A stretch of DNA of 64,000 nucleotides from Allacma fusca (Eukaryota > Arthropoda > Collembola > Symphypleona > Sminthuridae), in contig OX359249.1 of assembly GCA_947179485.1 (NCBI GenBank), forward strand, positions 8,556,001 through 8,620,000. Reading direction: 5' to 3'. The notes beneath the pieces are model-generated. The model searched no databases, was not told the DNA's origin, and worked only from the letters and a program-made list of their open reading frames with translations. A program made the translations under genes and the position numbers. Positions 24,764-35,281 of the stretch are shown here, piece after piece (position 1 is the stretch's first letter; every line of letters begins with the position of its first letter).

Positions 24764-26567
24764 GTTGAAGGATTACCATCTATTTTTTTACTGAAGGAAA
24801 AGAGACTGGTAAAGATCAATGCTTAACAAATTGTGCTACTAGATTAGTAACAACTGCACCATGTACGCTGGGTCAAAAATCAGTTTACAGTAGTAACCAA
24901 TACTGATGTTGGGAATGGTAGAATTCGGAGATTTGATTATAAAGATGTAATTCCTACCTCTACTTTCTTCTAACTGCGGAACAAATGGTGTTGCGAGAGG
25001 GAAAGATGCGTCCAGAAATTCGATTCTAAGGAATTAAATCCTCATGCTGAACAAATAGCAAGAATATTTTATGCCTTGTACTGATTTATCAAGGTTATTG
25101 CATATAGCTATTATCAACGCAAAATTTACATCATCCTCCAAAGATCTGTGTGTTCTTGGTGACCATTTTTACATTCAAGGAATTCATGGGATTAAGACTA
25201 AATATACAAGTATGTTTACAAGATGACCAGAATCTTTTCCCCCTCAAACCCTGAGATATTGAATGCCCCGAACCTTGCTCCCTATTTTTACCAGCGAGAC
25301 CCAACATTTTCAATGTAGGAACCTATCAGATAGCTCCCTGAAATTTAAAGTTTATGTTGGAATTACGAATTTTTAATTTTGAAAACCTCAAAAAATCCCA
25401 ACTTTTCTTCAGGTTTGTAACACCTATGACCTCAATTATTGACTTAAGTAAATGAAATAAATTATAGAAGCGTTGGAACAAAGTTTGCTAAAAACTAAAG
25501 GAATCTAGTATTTTATGAGTGAGTCTAGTATTATGAAGGTTAGTGGTAAAATATTTTGATCACCATGTATTTCAGTTATGTTTATCCATGCAGCATTTAT
25601 ACGATTAGAAAAAAATATTTACATACCTTAGTAAGTAAGTACGTTCATAATGCAATATATATGCACAATACCCCAATTTTTGCAGATACGCAGTTGAAAC
25701 TGAAAATCATTGCAAAGTAGGATACATTATGAACTGATTTCTGGCATATAGTACTTAATGGCAACTATTTAATTAAACGCGTTTTTCCGACAAAAGGATT
25801 CCGCATAGACTTACGTTAAGCAAATTAGTAACGATGGAGCGTCTCACGAATAATAAACTAGACACTTAAACTATACATGCAACATTTTGTGAAACAATTT
25901 CATGAACTCTTGAACTTTTGGAGAACTTTCGCTTTGTTTTATTAGAACTCAGTTGTTGGAATATTTGCATGACATAGTTTGTTCAAGAGAACAGTTTGAT
26001 TTACAAAACTTGAAACGTCTTTCCTCAAGTTATTCAAATTAAGGCATTCCTCCTGCACAACTATGTGCCGGAACTGCGTAGAACCATATTAACAATCTCC
26101 AATAATTTATTATTATTACAAATACATTCCATAGAATCATAAGTACAACAAAATAAACTTACTTATGATAGACACGCATTTAATCAAAGTTGAAAGTAGA
26201 ATTTCTTGCGGCAATGCATAAATAATTATATCTATTTGTAAGTGGTGCGATATTTCCCACTACTCTGTGAGTAAGTTGGTATTTATTTACGTAAGTACGT
26301 ACGTAGTATGTATGTATGATAGCCTGCACTTAGAGTGGTTATTGTAGTAAATAAGGTGTAGGTCTTTTATGAATTTAATAAATTGCAAATTAACAAGTCA
26401 GTCGTACCAGGCCAGGAGCTGAGTAACATGTTTGTTAATATAATTATTAACCACTATGTAGAGCTTGTTCAGTAAAAATCGACGAAATTATTATACGTTA
26501 ATAATATTAGAGTATAGAAACAATTAAGTCACTTCAGTGGCTTTGTGTTAAATGCAAATAGCGCAGT
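24764..26567. other. Intergenic region upstream of Piwi
   Basis: AT-rich, no convincing exon. It should contain the Piwi promoter and 5' UTR (reading leftwards) and the 3' flank of Orai copy A. Words such as TACGTA and GTATGTATG are common at 26.28-26.32 kb. Confidence 0.5.
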
Positions 26568-26573
26568 TTTATT
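26568..26573 (-). terminator. Candidate poly(A) signal of Orai A
   Basis: AATAAA on the minus strand only 19 bp past the stop codon, implying a very short 3' UTR if used. Confidence 0.3.
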
Positions 26574-26591
26574 CTAGTAAGCGGAGTTTTT

Positions 26592-27459
26592 TTACACCAT
26601 AATAATGCTACCGTAGTCAGTAAAAATTGAATCCTTCGAATCTGACAATGAGCTTTCTTGTGTAAGATTTGATGTGTTGAGGTCCTTTAATGGCTCAGGC
26701 CATTCACGCCAGGCAATCTCCTCCTTGTGTAGCTTCTTGGTAATATTTCTAAATCTTTTTACAAAATGTAGCCTAAAATATAATCCGAATATTCCTAAAC
26801 CTATTATCACCAAAACTATAATAATTGTGCCCGCCAGGGCTCCGGTAAATGTAAAATATCGAAATTTAACCCAATTGATTGCAATCATATCAATTGCAAA
26901 TAGAAAAACGGACACAGTTCCTGCTGAAATCCAAGCTATTTCCACTAAACGGACAGTACTTCGTGTGCTTCTGTAAGTCTTTAGACCAAATAAAGTGGGC
27001 CCTCCAGTATTATTAAATTTAGCCACTTTATCTGAGAACTCTTGTAAATTAAAATACTTTAGTCGTGCCGGATCTTGCGCTTCTAAAATTTGACTAATTT
27101 CACTGTTGATGAGCTCCGAGGTTTTCAAAAGTGGGAGGATCCACATTGCAACGAGAATTACAAAACAACTAGTAACAGCTAGTAAGGAGTTTGTCACTAC
27201 GTAGAGCGTTAGAAGGTAATCATTGGCGTCCTTATTAATCTGTAGATTCACCACTGACCTCTGAAATGAGAAGGATTTTGATTACAATAATTATGAAAAT
27301 TCTTATGTAACATCAATTATTACATGGAGTTCTTACAATAGCAAATCCGGCCATAAAAGACGCTAGCTGGGCAACACGATGTAGTTTGGCTTTGCTCAGG
27401 TAAAATCTTTGACGTCGTCGGGATTCTCCTGGCAAAATTATATTTCCGTAAGGCTGCAT
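26592..27459 (-). CDS. Orai paralogue A with altered pore (two coding exons)
   Basis: Orai proteins are four-TM plasma-membrane subunits of the store-operated calcium channel gated by STIM. Exons 27459-27337 and 27260-26592, GT-AG, phase 0: 263 residues. The TM1 lead FYLSKAKLH and ASFMAGFAI match the family, but after the intron the pore reads RSVVNLQINKD: N46 replaces the filter glutamate (human E106) and R42 the gate valine (V102). Q31 replaces R91. TM2 ends VAMWILP where the sister copies have ISTCILP, the TM2-TM3 loop is about 30 residues longer and lacks the SPH motif, and TM4 has Leu at the human P245 position. The TM3 acid (human E190) is kept as Asp (FLFAIDM). The frame is open throughout with good splice sites, so it is not an obvious pseudogene. 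The start ATG is tentative; the frame stays open upstream. Confidence 0.85.
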
Positions 27460-27738
27460 GCTCAGAACTGTGATGGGTTGGGAAGAGCATAACTTCCAGC
27501 TACCAAGATAACTTGTAAATTTACAAACCCATATCTAGGTATTAACCCCAGTCAATTCTACTAAATTCTAATTGACTCAAGTAACTCGTGGTAACCACAG
27601 TCAGAAGCCATAACAGAATAAATTATTATCATTAGCAGAGGAACTGGCGACACGATAACTAAGAGTGGAAGTAATCTTCGATTAGATAAATATGATGATT
27701 ACAAATTACAATGAAGATCAAACACCGCAGGGTCAAAA

Positions 27739-27744
27739 TTTATT
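27739..27744 (-). terminator. Candidate poly(A) signal of Orai B
   Basis: AATAAA on the minus strand, about 215 bp past the Orai B stop codon and before the Orai A first exon, which supports separate transcripts. Confidence 0.35.
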
Positions 27745-27957
27745 GACCAATACATATACTTGGAAAAATAACAAACATAATGCAATGTACTTAATGTGGG
27801 GAGCGAAAATAGCGTGGGCAAATAACTATAGATATACAATTTTTACATTTGACTTTATCACCGGGAGAAACAACAAGATTCTTTAAAAAAACATTCAATA
27901 ATTTTTTGCCCATTAGTCGAAACGAACGCTGGTAATTTGAAAACTTTCAACTTTAGC

Positions 27958-28902
27958 CTAAACATCATATACGACTGGCGTCTCAAAAGATTTAGCAGAC
28001 ATTTTGGTGTTGTCACCGGAGACAGATAATGGTCGACTGGGACCAGGACTTCCGACGAATTCCGGCAATGGCGACTTCCCAAACGTGACTGCCCTCTTGT
28101 ACAAAGACTGGAAATTACTGGAATCCAAGTCTGGTGTTCCGGAATTACTGGACATTTCCAGTTGTAGCTGAATAGTCCTTTGCATTTCTTCCAATTCAAG
28201 GAACCTTTTCGAGAAAATATCGTACTGGTGCATGATTATTTTCCGATAAAATATCACACCAAAGATGAGAATAATTAAAAGTACAGGGGACATGATTGCA
28301 GTGGCGGCAATGGACGCTTCTAAACTAAAATGGGTGAATTTTACCCAGCACACTAAAATCACATCTAAAGTAAATAAAAACAAGGACACAGTATTTGCAA
28401 GGATCCATGAGAGATCAATGAATCGAATAAGAGCGTCGTGAGGAGATCGCAGGATTTCGTCACTCGGACATTTTGACATCTTTGAGACTGCATCAAGTTG
28501 GGGCAGGATACATGTCGAAATCATTATTGTCATCATGGAGGTTGCTACGAGGAGGGACGTCGTCACCACAAATGCCGTCAGCAAGTAGGGACTAGTGCCA
28601 TCGTCGTTAATTTGGAGCTCAACCGTGGCCACCTGTTTATTACCACAAACAAACAAAAATCACTCAAGTTTTTCCGAATGAATATCTTCAGCTTAAATCT
28701 GAATGATTGCAATATCACTTATAATTTTTTGACGTACAACTGCAAATCCAGCCATAAAAGAGGCCATTTCTGCTACACCCGACAATTTTGATTTGCTCAA
28801 ATGTAGCCTTCGCCATGACAGATACTCCGCTGTATGTGTATCATAGGCGATAGAAGCAAAGCTGGACTTTCTAGGACTGAAGCTGTCGCCGCCAGCCTCC
28901 AT
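27958..28902 (-). CDS. Orai paralogue B, store-operated calcium channel (two coding exons)
   Basis: Exons 28902-28738 and 28632-27958, GT-AG, phase 0: 279 residues. Pre-TM1 LSWRRLHLSKSKL is near-canonical. TM1 joins as GFAV|VATVELQIND with the filter glutamate E60 (human E106) kept. E45 lies where human R91 would be. TM2 carries MISTCILP, with Ser at the human H134 position. SPHDALIRFIDLSW precedes TM3, where Asp stands at the E190 position, and the TM4 proline (human P245) is present (MSPVLL). The C-terminus has the leucine-rich helix FLELEEMQ that in Orai docks STIM, then a Ser/Pro-rich tail ending VYDV. Likely a working calcium channel subunit; the changed R91 and H134 positions could alter gating. 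Confidence 0.93.
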
Positions 28903-29753
28903 TGGTAATGGATTCAGTAATAAAAGAATAGTTTAAAAAATAGTTTATTTGTTTGTACATCGAGCGAGCAGGCTCTTTTGTTGTACAAAACACTATTTTG
29001 CTATTTTCATTGAGAATTTTTACGCACACAAGAGTTTGTTCACTTTAAACCTTTCCACACACTACTTTCACTCTCAATGTTAATGTTACACGCCAGAAAT
29101 TAAAATCACTGAAAAAGAAGCTCACTTTGGAAGAGTTCTTCCTGGGAATAAAGATAATCACACATTGTACTACGTTGCTAATAATACTCAGCAATTTTAA
29201 AAAGCCTGAATTTCTATTTTAAAATTTATTGCAACTACTCCTGTGACTATATGTACCGAAGTCAAAATCGTACCTGCTGTTCGAGCAAATAATGATAATG
29301 CATTTTGATATGTACATCCGCTTTTAAATAAACACGAACACACACACACATAAGTTTGGGCTTGAAGATGTATGCAGTGCTGACAAAAAAGAGATAACAT
29401 ATATCATACACGGGAATATGCAAGCACACAGTGAAACTTGACAAACGTGATTATTACTACTTCTATGTACTTCATCAAGGCAGAGTCACACTCGAGACTC
29501 GAGGGTGAGAGCTTTTTAGGGAGCTTGTGTCTGTGTCACTGAAAGCTGTATTGCATTAAATATCATGGCCATTGTATGAAGGTATTGATGAACATTAGCT
29601 TAAGATTAGCATATCTCTAAACGGGAATGGTTTATATAGGTGAGTCGATAATGAGCTTTTGACGATGACTACAGGACAAACAGCAACTAAATGACATTAT
29701 GTTTGAGCATTTCAAACTGATACTAAAATCAAGTCAAAAGGTATAGGTACTTG

Positions 29754-29759
29754 TTTATT
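29754..29759 (-). terminator. Candidate poly(A) signal of Orai C
   Basis: AATAAA on the minus strand about 90 bp past the Orai C stop, consistent with independent termination upstream of Orai B. Confidence 0.4.
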
Positions 29760-29849
29760 ATGCATAATGTACACGCTCTATTATGTAAGTCAGATGGAGA
29801 GAGGATGATAAAGTAACTATGACAATGGTAATCTGAACTACAAACAAAA

Positions 29850-31502
29850 CTAAACAGTGAGAACTGAATCCCTAGCATCTAAAACCTTCTTCATTTCTTC
29901 CAATTCTTGATACTTCCTATCCGAAATAATTGACTGATGTTTGACGATTTTCCTGTAAAAAACAACGCCGAAGAAGCAAACACCCAAGAGAACTGGAATC
30001 ATAATGATCGTCGCACACCAGGAGGCTGTTTCAGAAAAGTAAGTAAATTTGATCCAACACAGTATAATGACGTCTAAAGTGAAGAGAAATATGGAAACAG
30101 AATTAGCCAGAACCCAGGACACATCTATGTACCGCTGCATTCTGTCGTGAGGTGACTCATGGGGCTTCGCAAATAAGGACTGCATTTCAGCCACAACTTC
30201 CACGTGAGGAAGAATACAAGTTGAAATCATAATTGCCATCATCGTAGTACATACCAATAATGCCGTTGTCACTGTGAATGCTGCAAGGAGCATTGGGTTG
30301 GCGTCGTCATTAATTTGCAGCTCTACCGTTGCCACCTTTCAGAATGATAATAATTAACATGGTATAGATTCCCCACAAAAAAAAAACAACTGATTTTATT
30401 AGACGGGAAAGAATGAATGAATGATTTTTCAAGTTGATAGTCGCCAGGGGGACTAACCACGGAAAATCCTGCCATTAGAGCGGCCATTTCTGTAATTCCC
30501 GATAGTTTGGCTCTGCTCAGTTGTAGTCTCCTCCATGCTAAATATTCTTCCGAGTTTGGATCTTGAGCATCATCTACTGGTTTAGTTTCCTACATGAAAG
30601 CACCATTTTCATTTGTCATATTATCACTTAATTAAAGTCGTGAAGGGATTAGTCGTTTAATCCACACGTTATACAGCCAACATTTTAAAATGCCTTCATC
30701 CCACAAGGTAGCAATAAATTATTATATTACGCTCTCTCCTGAAGAGCAGCAGCCAGATGAGTAAAATTCGACTATTTTAATGGCACACTTTTAAAAAGAG
30801 AAAAAAATTTGTTGCAAACGGGAATGTGGGAGGAATATTTTTGCCCCTGAAGGATCCAAGCTCTTAATAAAATTCACTCTAAAGTTGAATCCAGAAATGA
30901 TAGAAAAATTTGGAGAAACAAAATTTACTACCACTGTTGAAGTAAAAGCCCTCTTGAGGACCAAAGAATATCCCAGGGTAGTTTCTGGTGTGGTAGAAAT
31001 TTTTACTACTTCACAAATTTAATATTAAAAGGATGTCCCGAAGGTAATTATTACTACTACGATTTGAAACGTTCAGTGGTTACTTCTTTGTTTAAAATAG
31101 ACGACATGCAAAAATTCGCATAAAATTCGGGCCCCGTTCACTTCTGTGGTTTTTTGGTAGATATTTTGGAAACAAAACAACTATCCCATATTTGGACTAC
31201 ATTTTACGCCCCCATCGTTTGGAATGGAGCGAAATGCTGCGATGGCAATACTTTTGAAGGATCTGTAGTCAATTTTAGAAGGAAGAATTAAATATTAAAA
31301 CTAATTCCCTTACTTGTTGAGGATACCGTACTACCGTTGGCACAACAGCAATTGTTGACATTCTCGTTACTGGTATGTTCCAGGAAACTGTCCGCCCCCC
31401 TCGTAAGCTTGCTGGAGGGCTACTTCGAGGGGATCCAGATGGTAAGCTCGTGGTACGAAACGGTACCGGAGTTATTTTTACAAGCTCAGTTGGAGAAGGC
31501 AT
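29850..31502 (-). CDS. Orai paralogue C, store-operated calcium channel (three coding exons)
   Basis: Exons 31502-31314, 30589-30458 and 30335-29850, all phase 0: 268 residues. The N-terminal 63 residues are Pro/Ser/Arg-rich (SGSPRSSPPASLRGGR), as in vertebrate Orai1. AWRRLQLSRAKL leads into TM1, spliced as GFSV|VATVELQINDD with filter glutamate E112 intact and E97 at the human R91 position. TM2 has MISTCILP with Thr at the H134 position; SPHDRMQRYIDVSW leads TM3 (Asp at E190), and the TM4 proline is present (MIPVLL). The C-terminal helix (YQELEEMKKVL) is short, ending soon after. ATG 31502 follows a possible acceptor (TTTTAAG) in the 5' UTR; an ATG 39 bp further up is also in frame. Closest of the three to canonical Orai. 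Confidence 0.93.
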
Positions 31503-32566
31503 GATCACTCTTAAAAGATAAGTCAGTATTATTGGCTTCAAAAGATTGCAGGGTTCAATCTTCAGGATAGAATTAACAAAACTGTAGTAATTATTCTAAT
31601 AATGAACATGTGCGAAGGGACAACGAAGAATATCTAAAAGCAACAGTTTTGAGCACCCGTATTTCTTAAGCCAAATATTACTTTTACGAAATGAAATCGC
31701 TTATTTTAGTACTTCTGGGTGATGTGAACGATCTCCCACGAACGCTGAAATATTTGATATCTGAATGTTTCTAATGTACTCACTCGTATCGTCGAACTCT
31801 ATAATCTGGTTTCACTAAGCAAATAACTAGCTACCTACACGGAATCAAAACTTTTAATGATATCATTAATATCTTTAGCAGGAAAAATTAGTTAAATGCA
31901 AGTGATAGGGGCTAGGTGAAACAACCTTTAACTCTCTCCATAATCGATGTATCCCCTCACCAGAACTGATATTAACTAAGTCTCTGAAGACAATGACAAG
32001 ATTTTAGATGTGTTACCTTTTGCATAAATTATAAATTTATGGATTCACCTCAGTGATCATGACAGTGGATAATTACCTAAATTAAAACTCACGGCGAGTT
32101 CCCTCGCTAGGCATACAAGCAATGACTTAAATTTAATTAAATGTGGTTTGCAGAAAGCAATGGAATACGAATAAGCTATAATTGGGATTTATGATTTATG
32201 TATGCCTACATATGGTAATCATTAAATGTCCCCTGATTTTTTAAACCTATCATGTATTATCCCGGTGATGACAGTCCGTTCTTTTCGCATCGGGCTCCAC
32301 TTTACTGTCACGAACTAGGAGTATTTTTTAATAACAATAATAATTATTATTATTCGAAGGTAGTTTCTACAGTACTGCACGTGTGTCTTACCTTTATATA
32401 ATGGGTCGCCGAAAACTTGCAAAAAATCAATGCATTCCGCCGTTTCACTTAAAATCAACCATAAAAATAATAACTGTTCGTTGATGTCAGTCAAGTCTTG
32501 AAAAGCTGAAAACTTGCAACATATGTAATTATGTAATATGATGTTGTAAGAGAATATCTTGTTGCA

Positions 32567-32579
32567 GAAGAGGCAAAAT
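32567..32579 (+). repeat. Copy of the dispersed GAAGAGGCAAAAT motif
   Basis: Exact 13-mer also found at 13058-13070 and inverted at 13107-13119. The similarity extends on the 3' side: both this copy and the 13,058 copy continue TCT-CATG and reach CAGCA after a T-rich stretch, so the shared unit is at least about 40 bp. Confidence 0.7.
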
Positions 32580-33744
32580 GATCTACATGCTTTTTTTGAG
32601 CAGCAGTAGACATACAGACTGACAATACAGTAAATTGTAACTGGTAAATAGTTGACGACGACGACGTTGGGTCGTGAATTTGTCCGAATAATAAAAATAT
32701 TTATTTAATGAATTCAAGTTTGCCATAGCTTATTATTATAACATAAGTGGGCCATACACCCATACACCGGTTTTCAAAATAATATGTATTTATTAACATT
32801 TCTTTATATGTATTGTCCATCTTACGTTCAAAGCACAGAACATTGGAATTGGGAGTTTAATTCCAAATTATGACCCGTTTGTAAGAGTAATATCTCTATT
32901 AGGGCAGTAAGATTACTTGACACTCAATGGTTTTCATTACAACGAAATTTTATGAGAAAGCATGTAATAAGAGGCATTTGGTCCTTCACGGGACTCTTTT
33001 ATAAACAGAATGCAATATTGTTCTCTTCTTCAGTTTGTTTCTCAATTTTTTTTTTCGATTGATGTGAAAGAAATTCCTGCTAGTTGCTCTAACTTTTCCA
33101 CTGTCGAATCAAACCTAACAACAATCATATTGAGTCATCACAATCCGAATAAAAAATCTAAACAAAGTTGCCCCCTACAATCATCCCCGGAACAAAATCA
33201 ATAAAATCATTAATTGGTGTTAATGTCTGTAACTACTGAATACTGAGCAAAGAGAAAAACTCGTGACTACTGCTCTTGTATTGTACTAATTGTAAGCCTA
33301 AGTAATCAATAAGTAATGTAGTTAGTACTATTGTAATTAGGGCCAGGGTCAGAACTAAATGCGAGTAATGATAATGCACAAAAGGGGAAAGAGTAATTTA
33401 TAGATGCAAATTAAATGAGCGTCTGTGCTGCATTACTAATTTATAGTGCATTCACACTCACTCTCTATAGGATGACCCCTAAAACAAGCGCAAAATCTGT
33501 CTCTTATAATAATTGAATCCTCGTTCAAATTTGACTTATTTTAATTAAAAAATCAACAGAAGAAAATGGGATTGAGTCCCAACACCTTTTTTACTCTCGT
33601 TGAAGAAACACGCTCTTATTTTACAAGTGAGTCTCTTCTAGTCAGTCTGTGCATGTTTACACTGTCATAATTGCATAAAATACTAATTATAAAAGTGTGG
33701 TGTGATAATGGTATACGTAAAAATACGTAATTTTTATTTAATTT

Positions 33745-34020
33745 TTATTTCCGGTTTGAGCTCCTATTGATCCGTATATACAATACATATACAGTTTTAT
33801 TTCGACAACGACCCCACCTGTAACTTTCCGTACTTCGATAACTGGCCCCAAACACAAATAATAAAAAATTTAAAAGGAGGATGAGCATGACACCAAAATA
33901 TGTGAGAATTAGATCAGACGCATTCCTTTCTTTCTTAAGATTCCTGCAGATGTAATGCTTCCATATCTCTCCTATATATTGCAAACGCGTCTCCTTATTA
34001 ATTATTGCAACTTTCCCCAT
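33745..34020 (-). CDS. Hypothetical 91-residue single-TM protein (doubtful)
   Basis: Open frame starting MGKVAIINKETRLQYIG, with one strongly hydrophobic stretch (about residues 43-64, LILTYFGVMLILLLNFLLFV) and a basic tail. No homologue recognised, no intron, and no evident promoter or poly(A) context. In AT-rich DNA a Leu/Phe/Ile-rich segment can arise by chance, so this is only a candidate. Confidence 0.15.
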   Translation of the reverse strand: MGKVAIINKETRLQYIGEIWKHYICRNLKKERNASDLILTYFGVMLILLLNFLLFVFGASYRSTESYRWGRCRNKTVYVLYIRINRSSNRK

Positions 34021-34279
34021 GACTCATCGCCTCGTTTCCATTTCATTTCATAGATTCTTAAATGCTTGCTTAAATACGCAACTTCCGAATACTTTATGTC
34101 CACCATGACCATGTCGAAACCAAAACATTTCAATCAGTTTGACTTGTGTGAATTATTTTCTGGTGGGGAAGAGGGCATATTTTGGTAGTGTCAACATCAG
34201 CATTGCTCCTACTGAAATAAACATGAACTAGTAACAAACATTACGACAATTATTTTTCACATGTGATTGATATCATTCC

Positions 34280-34464
34280 AGTGGGGTCTCAATAAATTGC
34301 GAGATTGCGGAAAATTTCAATAAAATGCAGGGCGGTATGAAATTGGTCAAATTCCAACCCGCCTCGCATTTTACTGCCTCATCTTGCCATCCGCCAGTCC
34401 GGATTTTATTGAAATTTTCTGCCAGGCCACACCGACGGGCTCCCGTATTTTATTGAGACCCACT
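34280..34464. mobile_element. 185-bp palindromic MITE-like element
   Basis: The left end AGTGGGGTCTCAATAAA and the right end TTTATTGAGACCCACT are near-perfect inverted repeats. Further in, GAAAATTTCAATAAAAT on the left is mirrored by ATTTTATTGAAATTTTC on the right, so most of the element folds into one long imperfect hairpin. The core is more GC-rich than its surroundings. No coding capacity. Target-site duplication unclear (at most CC on both sides). Confidence 0.75.
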
Positions 34465-34744
34465 CCATAGTGAGATATCATGTCGTGTAAGGGTACTCAA
34501 ATCTGGGCTTTGACGTTCCACGTTAGTGTCATTTGTCTGCGTTTGGGAAGTTACAATTTGAGGCCAGTGATCCAAGTATCCCCATTCGATGAAACACGAA
34601 TTGAACTGGATGGAATATTCGATTAAAATCAAAATGATCCATATGCAATCCCACTAACTATATAAATGCCAAATAAACTACCAAGAAGTGTATTACAAAT
34701 TAAAAGCAAAATTGATTGCTATCCTCTTATTTAGAATACTTCGT

Positions 34745-34925
34745 CCGTCAAGAGGTAAAATTACTATCAGAATCGCTTTATCCGACAAGACGCAAAAATG
34801 CGCTATCTGAATCGTTCTCTCAGTGAAGACGCAAATGGACTATCTGAATCTCTCTGTCAGAGAAAAGGCAAAATGGACTATCTGAATCATATCACCGGTG
34901 AAGATACCAAATGAACCAGGTACAT
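34745..34925. repeat. Degenerate 38-bp tandem repeats
   Basis: Four recognisable copies of a unit containing GCAAAATGGACTATCTGAATC; the CTATC words start at 34764, 34803, 34840 and 34878, giving 37-39 bp spacing. Weaker copies may continue to about 35.05 kb. Confidence 0.8.
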
Positions 34926-35158
34926 TACACATGAAAAACAAACCGATCCACACAATTTCACTCAAATTGCCAAATGAACGTTTTGTCCATACAAACATTC
35001 GTCCTAAAAGCAAATCGGGCTACTCGCACCATCGCTAAAGTGATAAAATTCACTAGACTCATTTTCTATTACAGTAAAAGGAACCAAATGTAGTTGTAGG
35101 TATCTCCGGTATTTAAACAGCTATTTTTTAATATTTATCAACTGGATTTTATTAATTC

Positions 35159-35281
35159 ATCCAGTCCCCTTTGCCTCTTCAACGACTATATGATACTTTG
35201 ATATAATATGCTGAACTAGCCAATTCCGTTTTTTCTTTGTTTTTAATCTATCTAGACCATTTTCCCTCTTCACCGAGGATA
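35159..35281. repeat. Inverted partners of the 38-bp repeat
   Basis: Reverse-complemented, 35159-35186 reads GAAGAGGCAAAGGGGACTGG and 35250-35281 reads GTGAAGAGGGAAAATGG, both close to the tandem unit at 34.75-34.93 kb. Together they bracket about 550 bp, suggesting an element with repeat-rich inverted ends. Confidence 0.6.

Noticed and set aside
27254-27262. Alternative acceptors for Orai A exon 2 that might remove the Arg or restore a Glu
   Set aside because: Shifting to the next AGs (+2 or +7 nt) puts the exon out of frame and meets stop codons within a few residues.
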